This document shows, piece by piece, positions 56,946-64,000 of a stretch of DNA of 64,000 nt; positions within the stretch are counted from its first letter, which is position 1; each line of letters starts with the position of its first letter. The stretch comes from Glaciimonas sp. PCH181 (lineage in GTDB: Bacteria; Pseudomonadota; Gammaproteobacteria; Burkholderiales; Burkholderiaceae_D): positions 62,001-126,000 of the forward strand of contig NZ_PYFP01000003.1 in the NCBI RefSeq assembly GCF_003056055.1, in the 5' to 3' direction. A program made the translations under genes and the position numbers. Below the pieces are notes generated by a model. It had not been told where the DNA came from. It ran no database searches and saw only the letters and a program-made list of their open reading frames with translations.

Positions 56946-57216
56946 GGCTATATTTTCCTTATGACAGTGGGATAAAAAGAGGCGCTACGCGCAAACAACG
57001 AAAAGCGATTGAAACTTAGTAAAAGGCAAGCGATCTGGATTTGCCTGATAAAACTGAGGGAAAACATCGTTGGAATAATTTATAACCTAAATAAATATCA
57101 ACGTTGCGATTAAGAAATAATTTCTTAATATCAATTCTTTATGTTCACCGCATAATAACTTATCGCACGCAGCAGCCTCAACCGAAAATCTACCAAACTG
57201 CAGATAAAGGCGAACA

Positions 57217-58563
57217 TTAACCTTGGCGACGCCGTCGACGCTGATACATTTCCATCAGCGGGGTCGACGAAATCCCATGCATAACGATGGACATTGCCAC
57301 GATCGTTAAAACCATGGAACTGATGCGAGGTGCCAATGCCGACGCTTTATATCCGACCGGCGCAATCCAATGATATTGCAATGCAAACATCAGGTAATAC
57401 ACTGAGCCGATGCCTTTAATCCCGAACCACGCCATCAGCCGTCGCTGTAACGACGTGACATTGGCCCCGGTCAGCGCGATTGCCACAGATAAAGGGCGAA
57501 TCACAAAAAAGAGCAGCAAGCCTAATAACGCGCCCGACCAAGAAAAGCCAATATGCGATAACAGAATGCCGGTAAGAATCACCATTAGAAACTCAGCAAA
57601 ATTTTCTAATTGCTGATTAAAATCCAGAACGGTTTCGGTCATGTAGGCCGACGCTTTGACCGGATGGGTCGCCACTTCGGCGTTATCGCTGGCCAGCACT
57701 TTTCCGACAGTCGACTTGGGTTGTGGGCGACGAAAACTCTGCTGCCCACTATTCGTAGATTCAATCCGGCGCATCGCCAGGCCAGCGGCAAACACCGCCA
57801 AAAATCCGATGCCGTCGATTAACTCGGTAGCAGCGTAAGCCAGCGCGATTAATCCAATCCCGAGGAATTCTTCCATGCCTAGGGCCAGACCGAAACGCCG
57901 CCGCAGACCGACTACCGAACGCCCTAACAACCATCCTAATAACCAGCCACCGCTAAGGCCAGCGACGATGCTCCACAGCACATGCAAGATCGCATACACA
58001 TTCGTATAGGCAGCGGCTGAGGGGACGCCGAGCAATGCCAGACCGAGCATCACAAAAGGGAAGGCGGTGCCATCATTCAGGCCGCCCTCGCCGGTCAGAC
58101 TATAGCGAATCCGGTCGCGGTCGCTGACATCTTTTATCTGGACATCTGAGGCTAATACCGGATCGGTTGGGGCCAGAATTGCGCCCAATAAAATCGCCGC
58201 GCCCAATGGCAAATCGAATAGAAATAGCCCAGCCAACGCAAGCAACGGAATCGTCACCAGCATCGCCAATACGCCGAGGCGCACCGGCAAGCGCCAGATA
58301 CTGTCGCGAAACGGCATCCGTAATTTCAGCCCAACAGTGAAAAGCGATAGCAGCAATGCCATCTTCGCAATCGTGGTCAGTAATTCGGCGTGCTGGGCGG
58401 GCGCAACATTGATCAGGCCAGACACAGCAGGGCCGAGGATGTAGCCAACTGGCAAATAGAACATCGCCGGACTAACCGGCAGGCGCTCCAATAGCGACGC
58501 CATCAACCCCATCGACAATAACAATGCGCCGACGATCAGATACCAGGTGAGAGATTGATCGAT
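57217..58563 (-). CDS. CPA1-family Na+/H+ antiporter, probable ATC start
   Basis: A 448-residue exchanger (NhaP/CPA1 type) with about 12 helices. Key features are LLLSLFTVGLKLRMP, ILAPTDPVLASDVQ with the ion-site Thr-Asp-Pro, and the EGGLNDGTAFPFVM segment with Asn-Asp. The conventional in-frame starts (TTG 58524, ATG 58512) would cut into the first helix and lack a ribosome binding site. A perfect AGGAGGT lies six bases before an in-frame ATC at 58563, which gives the expected N-terminus DQSLTWYLIVGALLL. I therefore place the start at that ATC; an upstream TAA closes the frame. Confidence 0.82.
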   Translation of the reverse strand: MDQSLTWYLIVGALLLSMGLMASLLERLPVSPAMFYLPVGYILGPAVSGLINVAPAQHAELLTTIAKMALLLSLFTVGLKLRMPFRDSIWRLPVRLGVLAMLVTIPLLALAGLFLFDLPLGAAILLGAILAPTDPVLASDVQIKDVSDRDRIRYSLTGEGGLNDGTAFPFVMLGLALLGVPSAAAYTNVYAILHVLWSIVAGLSGGWLLGWLLGRSVVGLRRRFGLALGMEEFLGIGLIALAYAATELIDGIGFLAVFAAGLAMRRIESTNSGQQSFRRPQPKSTVGKVLASDNAEVATHPVKASAYMTETVLDFNQQLENFAEFLMVILTGILLSHIGFSWSGALLGLLLFFVIRPLSVAIALTGANVTSLQRRLMAWFGIKGIGSVYYLMFALQYHWIAPVGYKASALAPRISSMVLTIVAMSIVMHGISSTPLMEMYQRRRRRQG

Positions 58564-58625
58564 GGCGACACCTCCTGGTTAGTTGACGTGGTTGGAATTG
58601 AGCGTTCTGGTAGGCGTTATTATCG

Positions 58626-58654
58626 AAAAAAAAGTGCGTCAATTGACCTGACGC
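58626..58654 (-). terminator. Rho-independent terminator of the DHA2 gene
   Basis: On the minus strand GCGTCA and TGACGC pair around 7 bases and are followed by AC and T8, about 100 bases past the DHA2 exporter stop and before the antiporter. Confidence 0.85.
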
Positions 58655-58749
58655 CCAATGTTAAGGAATATTAATGCAATTAGAGACCAGTTTGGAGTAG
58701 TTTTGCTATGGGAAGTTCAGACGGCGGCAACCGCATGCGCCAACAGAAG

Positions 58750-60153
58750 TTAAGACTTACGTGCGACATGACCGGTGAGCGCGGCCCCGGCATCCAGCGG
58801 CAAGCGGCGCGCTAGTGGAATTGATGACAGTGAAAACAAGGCAATAACAATAAATGCAGGCCAGAAATCAGCAGCAACTACTGTGGCATGTCCCTGAATC
58901 CGGCTGGAGAATATAATCGCCAGACCACCTATCGTGACACCAAGGCCAAGCGAAATCTGTTGAACAACACTGGACAAACTAGTCGCCCGGCTGACCTCTG
59001 CACCATCCAGATCGGCGTAGGCCATTGAGTTAAAGCAAGTAAATTGCATAGACGGGAAAAATCCACCCAACAAAACCACGACCATCATTACCAGATAAGG
59101 CGTGGTCGGCGTAAACAAGCCGTAAGAGGCCAGCGCCAGCGCGGCTAATAAAGCATTCCACATCAACACCGAACGGAAACCGAAACGCCGCAGAACGGTC
59201 GTCCCTATCGCTTTCATGAAAATGGCCCCGAACGCCGATGCACAGGTAATCGTCCCGGCGTGGAAAGCGCTCATGCCCAAGCCAATCTGTAAGGATAACG
59301 GCAACAGAAACGGTACGGCCCCGAGGCCAATGCGGAACAATGATCCGGCAAGTACGCTAGCCCGAAATGTGGGAATCCGCAGCAAACTTAAATCGAGAAG
59401 TGGAAACGGCACGGTGCGTGCATGGCGTAGATACAGCAGTAAGAAAGCGACACCGACTACGCACATCGCAAAAGCCAGTTTTGCCGATAACAATTCGCCG
59501 TCGATCAGCGACATCCCTAGCATCAATAAAGTGCTGCCGATCGCCGACAAAATGAAGCCTTTGACGTCCAGCGGTTGTAGATTTTCTTCTTTGAAATTTT
59601 CAATAAAGCGGCCAGCAAGATAGATGCCTAGCAAGCTGATGGGTATATTAATGAGGAAAATCCAGCGCCAGTGAAAGTACGTCGTAATAAAGCCGCCAAG
59701 CGGTGGTCCTATAACCGGGCCTAGTTGTGCCGGTATCGTCAAATAACTGATGGCTTTGACCAAATCATTGCGCGGCACTGAACGGAAAATCACAATCCGC
59801 CCTACTGGCACCATCATCGCGCCGCCGATGCCCTGCAAAAATCGCGCTGCAACAAATGTCAGCAACGAACTAGATACAGCGCATAACAATGATCCGGCCA
59901 TGAAGACGCCGATAGCAGCCCGAAATACAGTACGCGCGCCGAAACGGTCTGCGACCCATCCGCAAATGGGAATAAATACGCCTAAGCCTACGACATACGC
60001 AGTCAGGGCTAACTTGAGGGTAATCGGCTGCTGCCCAAGATCCTGAGCAAGTACCGGTAGAGAAGTCGTGATCACTGTCGCATCCATGTTTTCCATGAAC
60101 AATGCGCAAGCAACGATAAGGGGAATGAGGAAGGTGCGGGATACTGCCATCAT
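58750..60153 (-). CDS. MFS transporter, DHA2 (14-helix) drug-exporter family
   Basis: A 467-residue inner-membrane exporter with the motifs of the DHA2 branch: FMENMDATVITTSLPVLAQDLG (motif D1-like), GWVADRFGARTVF, RFLQGIGGAMMVPVGRIVIFR and LGPVIGPPLGGFITTYFHWRWIFLINIPISLLG (motif C region). The start was placed at ATG 60153, where the first helix begins after a short tail; the open frame reaches 23 codons further up. Probable proton-driven export of amphipathic drugs; substrate unknown. Confidence 0.88.
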   Translation of the reverse strand: MMAVSRTFLIPLIVACALFMENMDATVITTSLPVLAQDLGQQPITLKLALTAYVVGLGVFIPICGWVADRFGARTVFRAAIGVFMAGSLLCAVSSSLLTFVAARFLQGIGGAMMVPVGRIVIFRSVPRNDLVKAISYLTIPAQLGPVIGPPLGGFITTYFHWRWIFLINIPISLLGIYLAGRFIENFKEENLQPLDVKGFILSAIGSTLLMLGMSLIDGELLSAKLAFAMCVVGVAFLLLYLRHARTVPFPLLDLSLLRIPTFRASVLAGSLFRIGLGAVPFLLPLSLQIGLGMSAFHAGTITCASAFGAIFMKAIGTTVLRRFGFRSVLMWNALLAALALASYGLFTPTTPYLVMMVVVLLGGFFPSMQFTCFNSMAYADLDGAEVSRATSLSSVVQQISLGLGVTIGGLAIIFSSRIQGHATVVAADFWPAFIVIALFSLSSIPLARRLPLDAGAALTGHVARKS

Positions 60154-60368
60154 TGCTGAACAAATGAAAAATGCAACGTCTGATGGACTTGAACTGATTG
60201 GACATGACAGCGTTTGCCACACGGATCGCGCTTACCGCTTATCCACCGCGCACCATCCGCGATGAGAATAAGCAACCTTAAGCCAGGGCAAACACCAATC
60301 ATTGTCTTCTCACGTTTTCTGATCACAGCTGGCATCGAAAACGGTTTATGGCACAAAAACGAACTGAT

Positions 60369-60396
60369 AAAAAATGCGCCCTATCAACAGAGCGCA
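60369..60396 (-). terminator. Rho-independent terminator of pbpG
   Basis: On the minus strand TGCGC pairs with GCGCA (with extra C-G closure inside), followed by T6, about 30 bases after the pbpG stop. Confidence 0.8.
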
Positions 60397-60427
60397 CTAC
60401 TAAAAATACTTAATTTAATTCTGTAAT

Positions 60428-61630
60428 TTAACTTTGACCAGCCACTAGTTTCGCGCCATTCAGCGTTGGTAATGTCGACGTATTTTCCGCCAGCCATTTC
60501 TTTATCCGGTCGGCATCGCCCTGACGCGAATATTTGCCGCGACCATCGAGAAACACCATCACCACTGGACGACCGTCTATAGTCGTTTGCATGACCATGC
60601 AACGCCCTGCTTCGTTAATATAGCCGGTCTTTTGCAGACCAATTTGCCATGCAGGATTTTCAACCAGATGATTCGACGTATTGTATTGCAGCGGCGCACC
60701 GCCCGGTTCTACCAAATACTTGGAATCGGTTGAGTATTGACGAATGAGCGGATGCTGATAAGCGGCAATCACCAACTTTGCCAGATCGCGTGCAGTAGCA
60801 ACATTCAGATGCGATAAACCCGTTGAGTCGACATAATGCGCGCCTGTCATGCCGAGCGATTTTGCCTTAGCATTCATCGCTACAACAAACGCTGGCAAGC
60901 CACCTGGATAGTTACGACCTAATGCGGATGCAGCACGATTCTCAGAACTCATCAACGCGATGTGCAGCATATCGGTACGGCTCAATTGTGAACCGATACG
61001 CAAACGTGAACTGCTATGCTTTTCGCGATCGATATCGTCGTCGGTCACCGTCAGCACTTCGTTCATGTCTTGCCGCGCTTCGACCACTACCATACTGGTC
61101 ATCAGCTTGGTCAATGATGCAATCGGCAAAGCTACCTGCGAATTTTTATCGAATAGCACCTGACCGGTTGCCTGATCCATGACCAGGGCAACATTCGATT
61201 TCAGGTCCAGCGGATCACGCGTCAGATTCAGTCCGGCGATTTCACCGGCGGTCAACACTGGCGGCAAAATAACGGCTGCGGCAACTGATGCACGTTGGAA
61301 GATGACCTTGCGATGGCCGCGGACGTATACGGTCTTTTTGACCAGACCTTCGCGTTGCTCAAGCGAGGCCAGATTATTTTGACGGCCTGCTTTTTTGCCA
61401 TATTTTCGGCTGGAGGCGACATGCTCACGCTTGTTTGGCGCGCTGGCGATAGCACCTTTTTTCTGATGCGCATTGCTGGCAACAGATTTTTTTGTGGTTG
61501 CTGACTTGACCTTCGCGCTTTTTGCGGAAGCCGCAGTCTTCGCTTTGGTGGCAGCGTTACCCGGCGCCGCAGATGCTGTCGCAACTGCAAAAAATAATGA
61601 CAATAAAATAACTAGCGCGGATTTGGCCAT
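60428..61630 (-). CDS. pbpG: D-alanyl-D-alanine endopeptidase (PBP7-type)
   Basis: A 400-residue periplasmic serine peptidase (family S11) that trims peptidoglycan cross-links. A Sec leader (cleavage near ASAA, about residue 21) is followed by a Lys/Ala/Ser-rich low-complexity region (about 22-80) that may hug the cell wall. The catalytic set is Ser172-Leu-Thr-Lys175, Ser229-Glu-Asn231 and Lys334-Thr-Gly336. Start at ATG 61630, with AGGAGCC upstream, not the TTG eight codons earlier. Longer than E. coli PbpG (about 310) because of the basic region. Confidence 0.93.
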   Translation of the reverse strand: MAKSALVILLSLFFAVATASAAPGNAATKAKTAASAKSAKVKSATTKKSVASNAHQKKGAIASAPNKREHVASSRKYGKKAGRQNNLASLEQREGLVKKTVYVRGHRKVIFQRASVAAAVILPPVLTAGEIAGLNLTRDPLDLKSNVALVMDQATGQVLFDKNSQVALPIASLTKLMTSMVVVEARQDMNEVLTVTDDDIDREKHSSSRLRIGSQLSRTDMLHIALMSSENRAASALGRNYPGGLPAFVVAMNAKAKSLGMTGAHYVDSTGLSHLNVATARDLAKLVIAAYQHPLIRQYSTDSKYLVEPGGAPLQYNTSNHLVENPAWQIGLQKTGYINEAGRCMVMQTTIDGRPVVMVFLDGRGKYSRQGDADRIKKWLAENTSTLPTLNGAKLVAGQS

Positions 61631-61818
61631 GTGCGGCTCCTGATTCACAAACAAATAACCTGTGGAAGTGTAGGCAAATCGAACAAAAATCGCAAGAGAA
61701 TTAAGGAGTTAGCGGACGAATCTAATCACTTTTCTATGTGCGGATAATGACCGTCGCCAAAATCCTAAAAAAAGTTATCAATACCGCCACGCCTTTAACC
61801 AATTTCACACAATATTAG

Positions 61819-62613
61819 CTATTTTTCAAGTGCTATCAGCACACAATCGATCGAAAATGAATAATCATCTTGCACTTGAAAGTAACCCCGCACTTCTGTC
61901 GGCGCGCTGTCCCACAAAGACTTGATTGCGACGATGCGTTCGCCTGGCGTGCGCATTCTGGCAACCCAGGTGTCGAATTGCAGCATAATCTTCCAGCTTT
62001 GATCGTGGACGACTTTAAAGCCAGCATCAGTCAGCAAAGCGCGCCATGCCAAAAGACTGCGATTGCGCACATGGGAGTTGTCACGCAACAGTTCAATCGC
62101 TTGTAAATAGGTATCGGCCAGCACATCTTCCGGCGACGAGGTATCGATAACAATGCCTTTTCCACCAGGTTTTAACACCCGCGCCATTTCAGCCAAAGCT
62201 TGCGGCAAATTTTTCCAGTGATGTGCGCTTAAGCGCGTGCACACCATGTCAAAAGTCGCATCCGCAAACGGCAACTGATCGGCGCTGCCCTGCTGCACTT
62301 CGAGATTATCCAAGCCACGTTCGTGGGCAGCATCGGCAACAACACGCAACATCTCTGAAGACAGATCGTAACCAATCACTTTGCCAGCATGCGGTGCCAG
62401 CGCAAAACTAGCGTGACCGGCGCCACATCCAACGTCCAGAATCACCGGCTGCGAAAACTGTTGGGCATAAGCGGCTAAGTCCTGCAAATCAGCACCCTGA
62501 GAATGCGTGGTACTGGTTAAGTAGGCGGCGGCAGTACTGCCGAATTGCTCGGTAATCACTTGATCGTGATTACGCGTACTGGCAGCGATATTGCCAGAAG
62601 TTGTAGTTGTCAT
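61819..62613 (-). CDS. Class I SAM-dependent methyltransferase
   Basis: A 264-residue Rossmann-fold methyltransferase of the UbiE/YcgJ-like group. Motif I is ILDVGCGAGHAS (about 56-67), the acidic residue after strand 2 is in IGYDLSSEML, then SADQLPFADATFDMVCTRLSAHHW, and ARVLKPGGKGIVID follows. The substrate is not predictable. It faces away from the XRE/MLTR regulator gene across a 174-base gap that must hold both promoters. Confidence 0.88.
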   Translation of the reverse strand: MTTTTSGNIAASTRNHDQVITEQFGSTAAAYLTSTTHSQGADLQDLAAYAQQFSQPVILDVGCGAGHASFALAPHAGKVIGYDLSSEMLRVVADAAHERGLDNLEVQQGSADQLPFADATFDMVCTRLSAHHWKNLPQALAEMARVLKPGGKGIVIDTSSPEDVLADTYLQAIELLRDNSHVRNRSLLAWRALLTDAGFKVVHDQSWKIMLQFDTWVARMRTPGERIVAIKSLWDSAPTEVRGYFQVQDDYSFSIDCVLIALEK

Positions 62614-62787
62614 TTGAAGCTTTCTTTAAAGTAACTGTATGGATAAGTCTATTAGGCACATCAACATCACTATTGATAACCCGTGGAGTTATCGATCAGT
62701 TTAGCTATTCTTTATCCTGTTACAAGACTAGTACTTATACTATTATGTTTGCCAATAGGATAATCTCTTGGGAAAATTGGATGCAGC

Positions 62788-63573
62788 ATGGATGACATCA
62801 GTAAACGCAAGGCGCTGGGAGAATTTATCAAAAGCCAGCGCAGCCAAATACCGCCGCTTAGCTTTGGAATCGGGACAAATACCCGACGCCGCACCCCCGG
62901 CTTACGCCGTGAAGAAATCGCGCAATTATGTGAAATCAGCGTGACCTGGTACACCTGGATTGAACAAGGCCGCACGGTATCCGTTTCGCCGCAGGCGCTC
63001 GCAAGAATCGCCGATGCTTTACGATTGCCGCAAGCTAAGCGCAGTTATCTATTTAAGTTGTCCGGGAAAAAAGACCCGCAATTACCAGATATTGTGGACG
63101 ATCAAATTCCTGCGGAAGTGATCGCGGTATTACGCAACATCAAGACACCGGCCTATCTGCTGGATCGCTACTGGAATGTTGTCAGCTGGAATCGGCCAGC
63201 GCAAACCTTATTTGCCGGCTGGCTGGATCAAAAAAGTCAGCAAAAAAATTTATTGTTTTATACCTTTTGCGATCCGGCAGCGATCACGTTCATCAGCGAT
63301 TGGGAATTACGCGGACGGCGCTTGGTAGCCGAGTTTCGCGCCGATTGCGGAATGTATCTGGATGAGCCTAAAATTTTGGCGATTGTAGAACGGCTATGTA
63401 ATGAAAGCAGCGCTTTTAAATACGCCTGGAGCTTACAAGACGTGACCGAAAAAGAAGGTGGCGAGCGCCGCTTTCATCATCCGACATTGGGCCCCCTCTG
63501 CTATCAACAGGTGAATTTGCGCGTTGCCAATCGGGGCGAACTAAAGTTGGTCGTGTTGTTGCCGGGAGGGTAA
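62788..63573 (+). CDS. XRE-family regulator with MLTR ligand-binding domain (MmyB-like)
   Basis: A 261-residue regulator. The helix-turn-helix is RTPGLRREEIAQLCEISVTWYTWIEQGRTVSVSPQALARIADALRL (about 34-80), in the RRxPGLRREEVA-type spelling of this family. The C-terminal PAS-like MLTR domain (about 108-255) has TPAYLLDRYWNVVSWNRPAQTLFAGW. Relatives bind fatty acid-like ligands and often regulate an adjacent oxidoreductase or methyltransferase. Here the divergent methyltransferase is the likely target. Confidence 0.9.
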   Translation: MDDISKRKALGEFIKSQRSQIPPLSFGIGTNTRRRTPGLRREEIAQLCEISVTWYTWIEQGRTVSVSPQALARIADALRLPQAKRSYLFKLSGKKDPQLPDIVDDQIPAEVIAVLRNIKTPAYLLDRYWNVVSWNRPAQTLFAGWLDQKSQQKNLLFYTFCDPAAITFISDWELRGRRLVAEFRADCGMYLDEPKILAIVERLCNESSAFKYAWSLQDVTEKEGGERRFHHPTLGPLCYQQVNLRVANRGELKLVVLLPGG

Positions 63574-63587
63574 TTTTAGAAATGGGA

Positions 63588-63623
63588 AGCCATACCCGGC
63601 AACGCATTACGCCGGGTATGGCT
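63588..63623. terminator. Perfect 13-bp hairpin, bidirectional terminator
   Basis: AGCCATACCCGGC and GCCGGGTATGGCT pair perfectly around a 10-base loop between two convergent genes. T-rich flanks are weak on both sides. Confidence 0.75.
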
Positions 63624-63649
63624 CCTGCCTAAAAACGATGCGGCAAAGG

Positions 63650-64000
63650 CTATTTTTTCATCACAAACGCCACACCAAGAATCGCAACCATCATCCCGAT
63701 GATCCCCAGCAAATTAAAAACTTCGCCAAACATCAGCCATGCCATGACGGCGGTCGTTGGCGGCGTCAGATACAACAGACTGGTGACGCTCGTCGCCGCG
63801 CTGCTGCGAATTAACGTAAAGAGCAGGAAAATCGCACCTATCGATAGCGCGAATATCGACCACAGTAAAGCCCCGATAAAACTTGTGGTCCACTGCACCG
63901 TAGAAAGCGACGGCGTCAGATGTTCGTAGAAAATGGCAAACGGCAGGATCACGACAAACGAAGCAGTGAATTGAATGATCGTACCGGTGCGCAAATCGAA
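63650..64000 (-). CDS. EamA/DMT-family permease, C-terminal part (cut by window edge)
   Basis: An open frame of 116 visible codons running off the right edge; the preceding bases keep the frame open (Phe-Asp-Leu), so the true start lies outside. It shows about four hydrophobic segments and the EamA end pattern SVTSLLYLTPPTTAVMAWLMFGEVFNLLGIIGMMVAILGVAFVMKK. Drug/metabolite transporters of this kind have ten helices in two EamA halves; this is the second half. Substrate unknown. Confidence 0.85.
   Translation of the reverse strand, partial: FDLRTGTIIQFTASFVVILPFAIFYEHLTPSLSTVQWTTSFIGALLWSIFALSIGAIFLLFTLIRSSAATSVTSLLYLTPPTTAVMAWLMFGEVFNLLGIIGMMVAILGVAFVMKK

Overview
The window looks like ordinary chromosome from a betaproteobacterium of the Oxalobacteraceae (Glaciimonas, Collimonas or Herminiimonas relatives). 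This rests on protein flavour, GC near 50 percent, and conserved sets: PurT, NadABC, a YtfQRT-YjfF galactofuranose transporter, a CysB/CysTWA/Ssu sulfur cluster, and a MnmH-SelD selenium operon. I see no rRNA, tRNA, CRISPR array, insertion sequence or prophage. The family assignment is inference from sequence memory, not a search.

Layout. 1-3.1 kb: the N-terminus of a membrane sensor (cut by the window edge) and an MHS-type MFS symporter. 3.3-8.5 kb: purT and NAD biosynthesis, with nadB convergent to nadA-nadC; nadA carries a one-base frameshift in a run of eight A. 8.8-10.4 kb: ABC-F ATPase YbiT. 10.5-16.7 kb: galactofuranose ABC transporter with a divergent aldose epimerase. 16.6-19.5 kb: LdcA, TadA, QueD and QueE. 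19.8-29.5 kb: a tightly coupled catabolic operon (SDR, TRAP transporter, two tandem split transketolases, LtnD-like dehydrogenase) with a divergent GcvA-type LysR regulator; its substrate is unknown. 29.6-35.3 kb: mnmH-selD plus a PhnD/C/E/E-type ABC transporter, probably for a selenium oxyanion. 35.7-39.3 kb: DUF1439 lipoprotein-like protein, DsbA/FrnE-type oxidoreductase, ProQ-like protein, a 3'-5' exonuclease and an orphan Ser-rich protein. 39.4-53.2 kb: a long sulfur regulon on the minus strand (cysB-A-W-T, a degenerate EAL protein, two Mop proteins, ssuB-C-D-A-A-E, sbp). 53.4-64 kb: DgkA, IclR regulator, two cation/proton antiporters, a DHA2 exporter, PbpG, a methyltransferase, an XRE/MLTR regulator and an EamA permease cut by the right edge.

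The most unusual signal is a pair of related 115-150 bp palindromic elements (6323-6437 and 29474-29623). Each sits in the gap between two convergent genes, and all four flanking genes show strong enrichment of G and T at third codon positions towards the element. My hand counts over the last 54 codons are 44-48 of 54, against 26-35 of 54 at the gene starts. This looks like a repeat-associated, strand-specific mutational footprint that ordinary annotation does not explain. Other observations worth a second look are the duplicated split transketolase, a probable AUC start codon on the CPA1 antiporter, a 31-bp near-perfect hairpin upstream of sbp, and the nadA frameshift.
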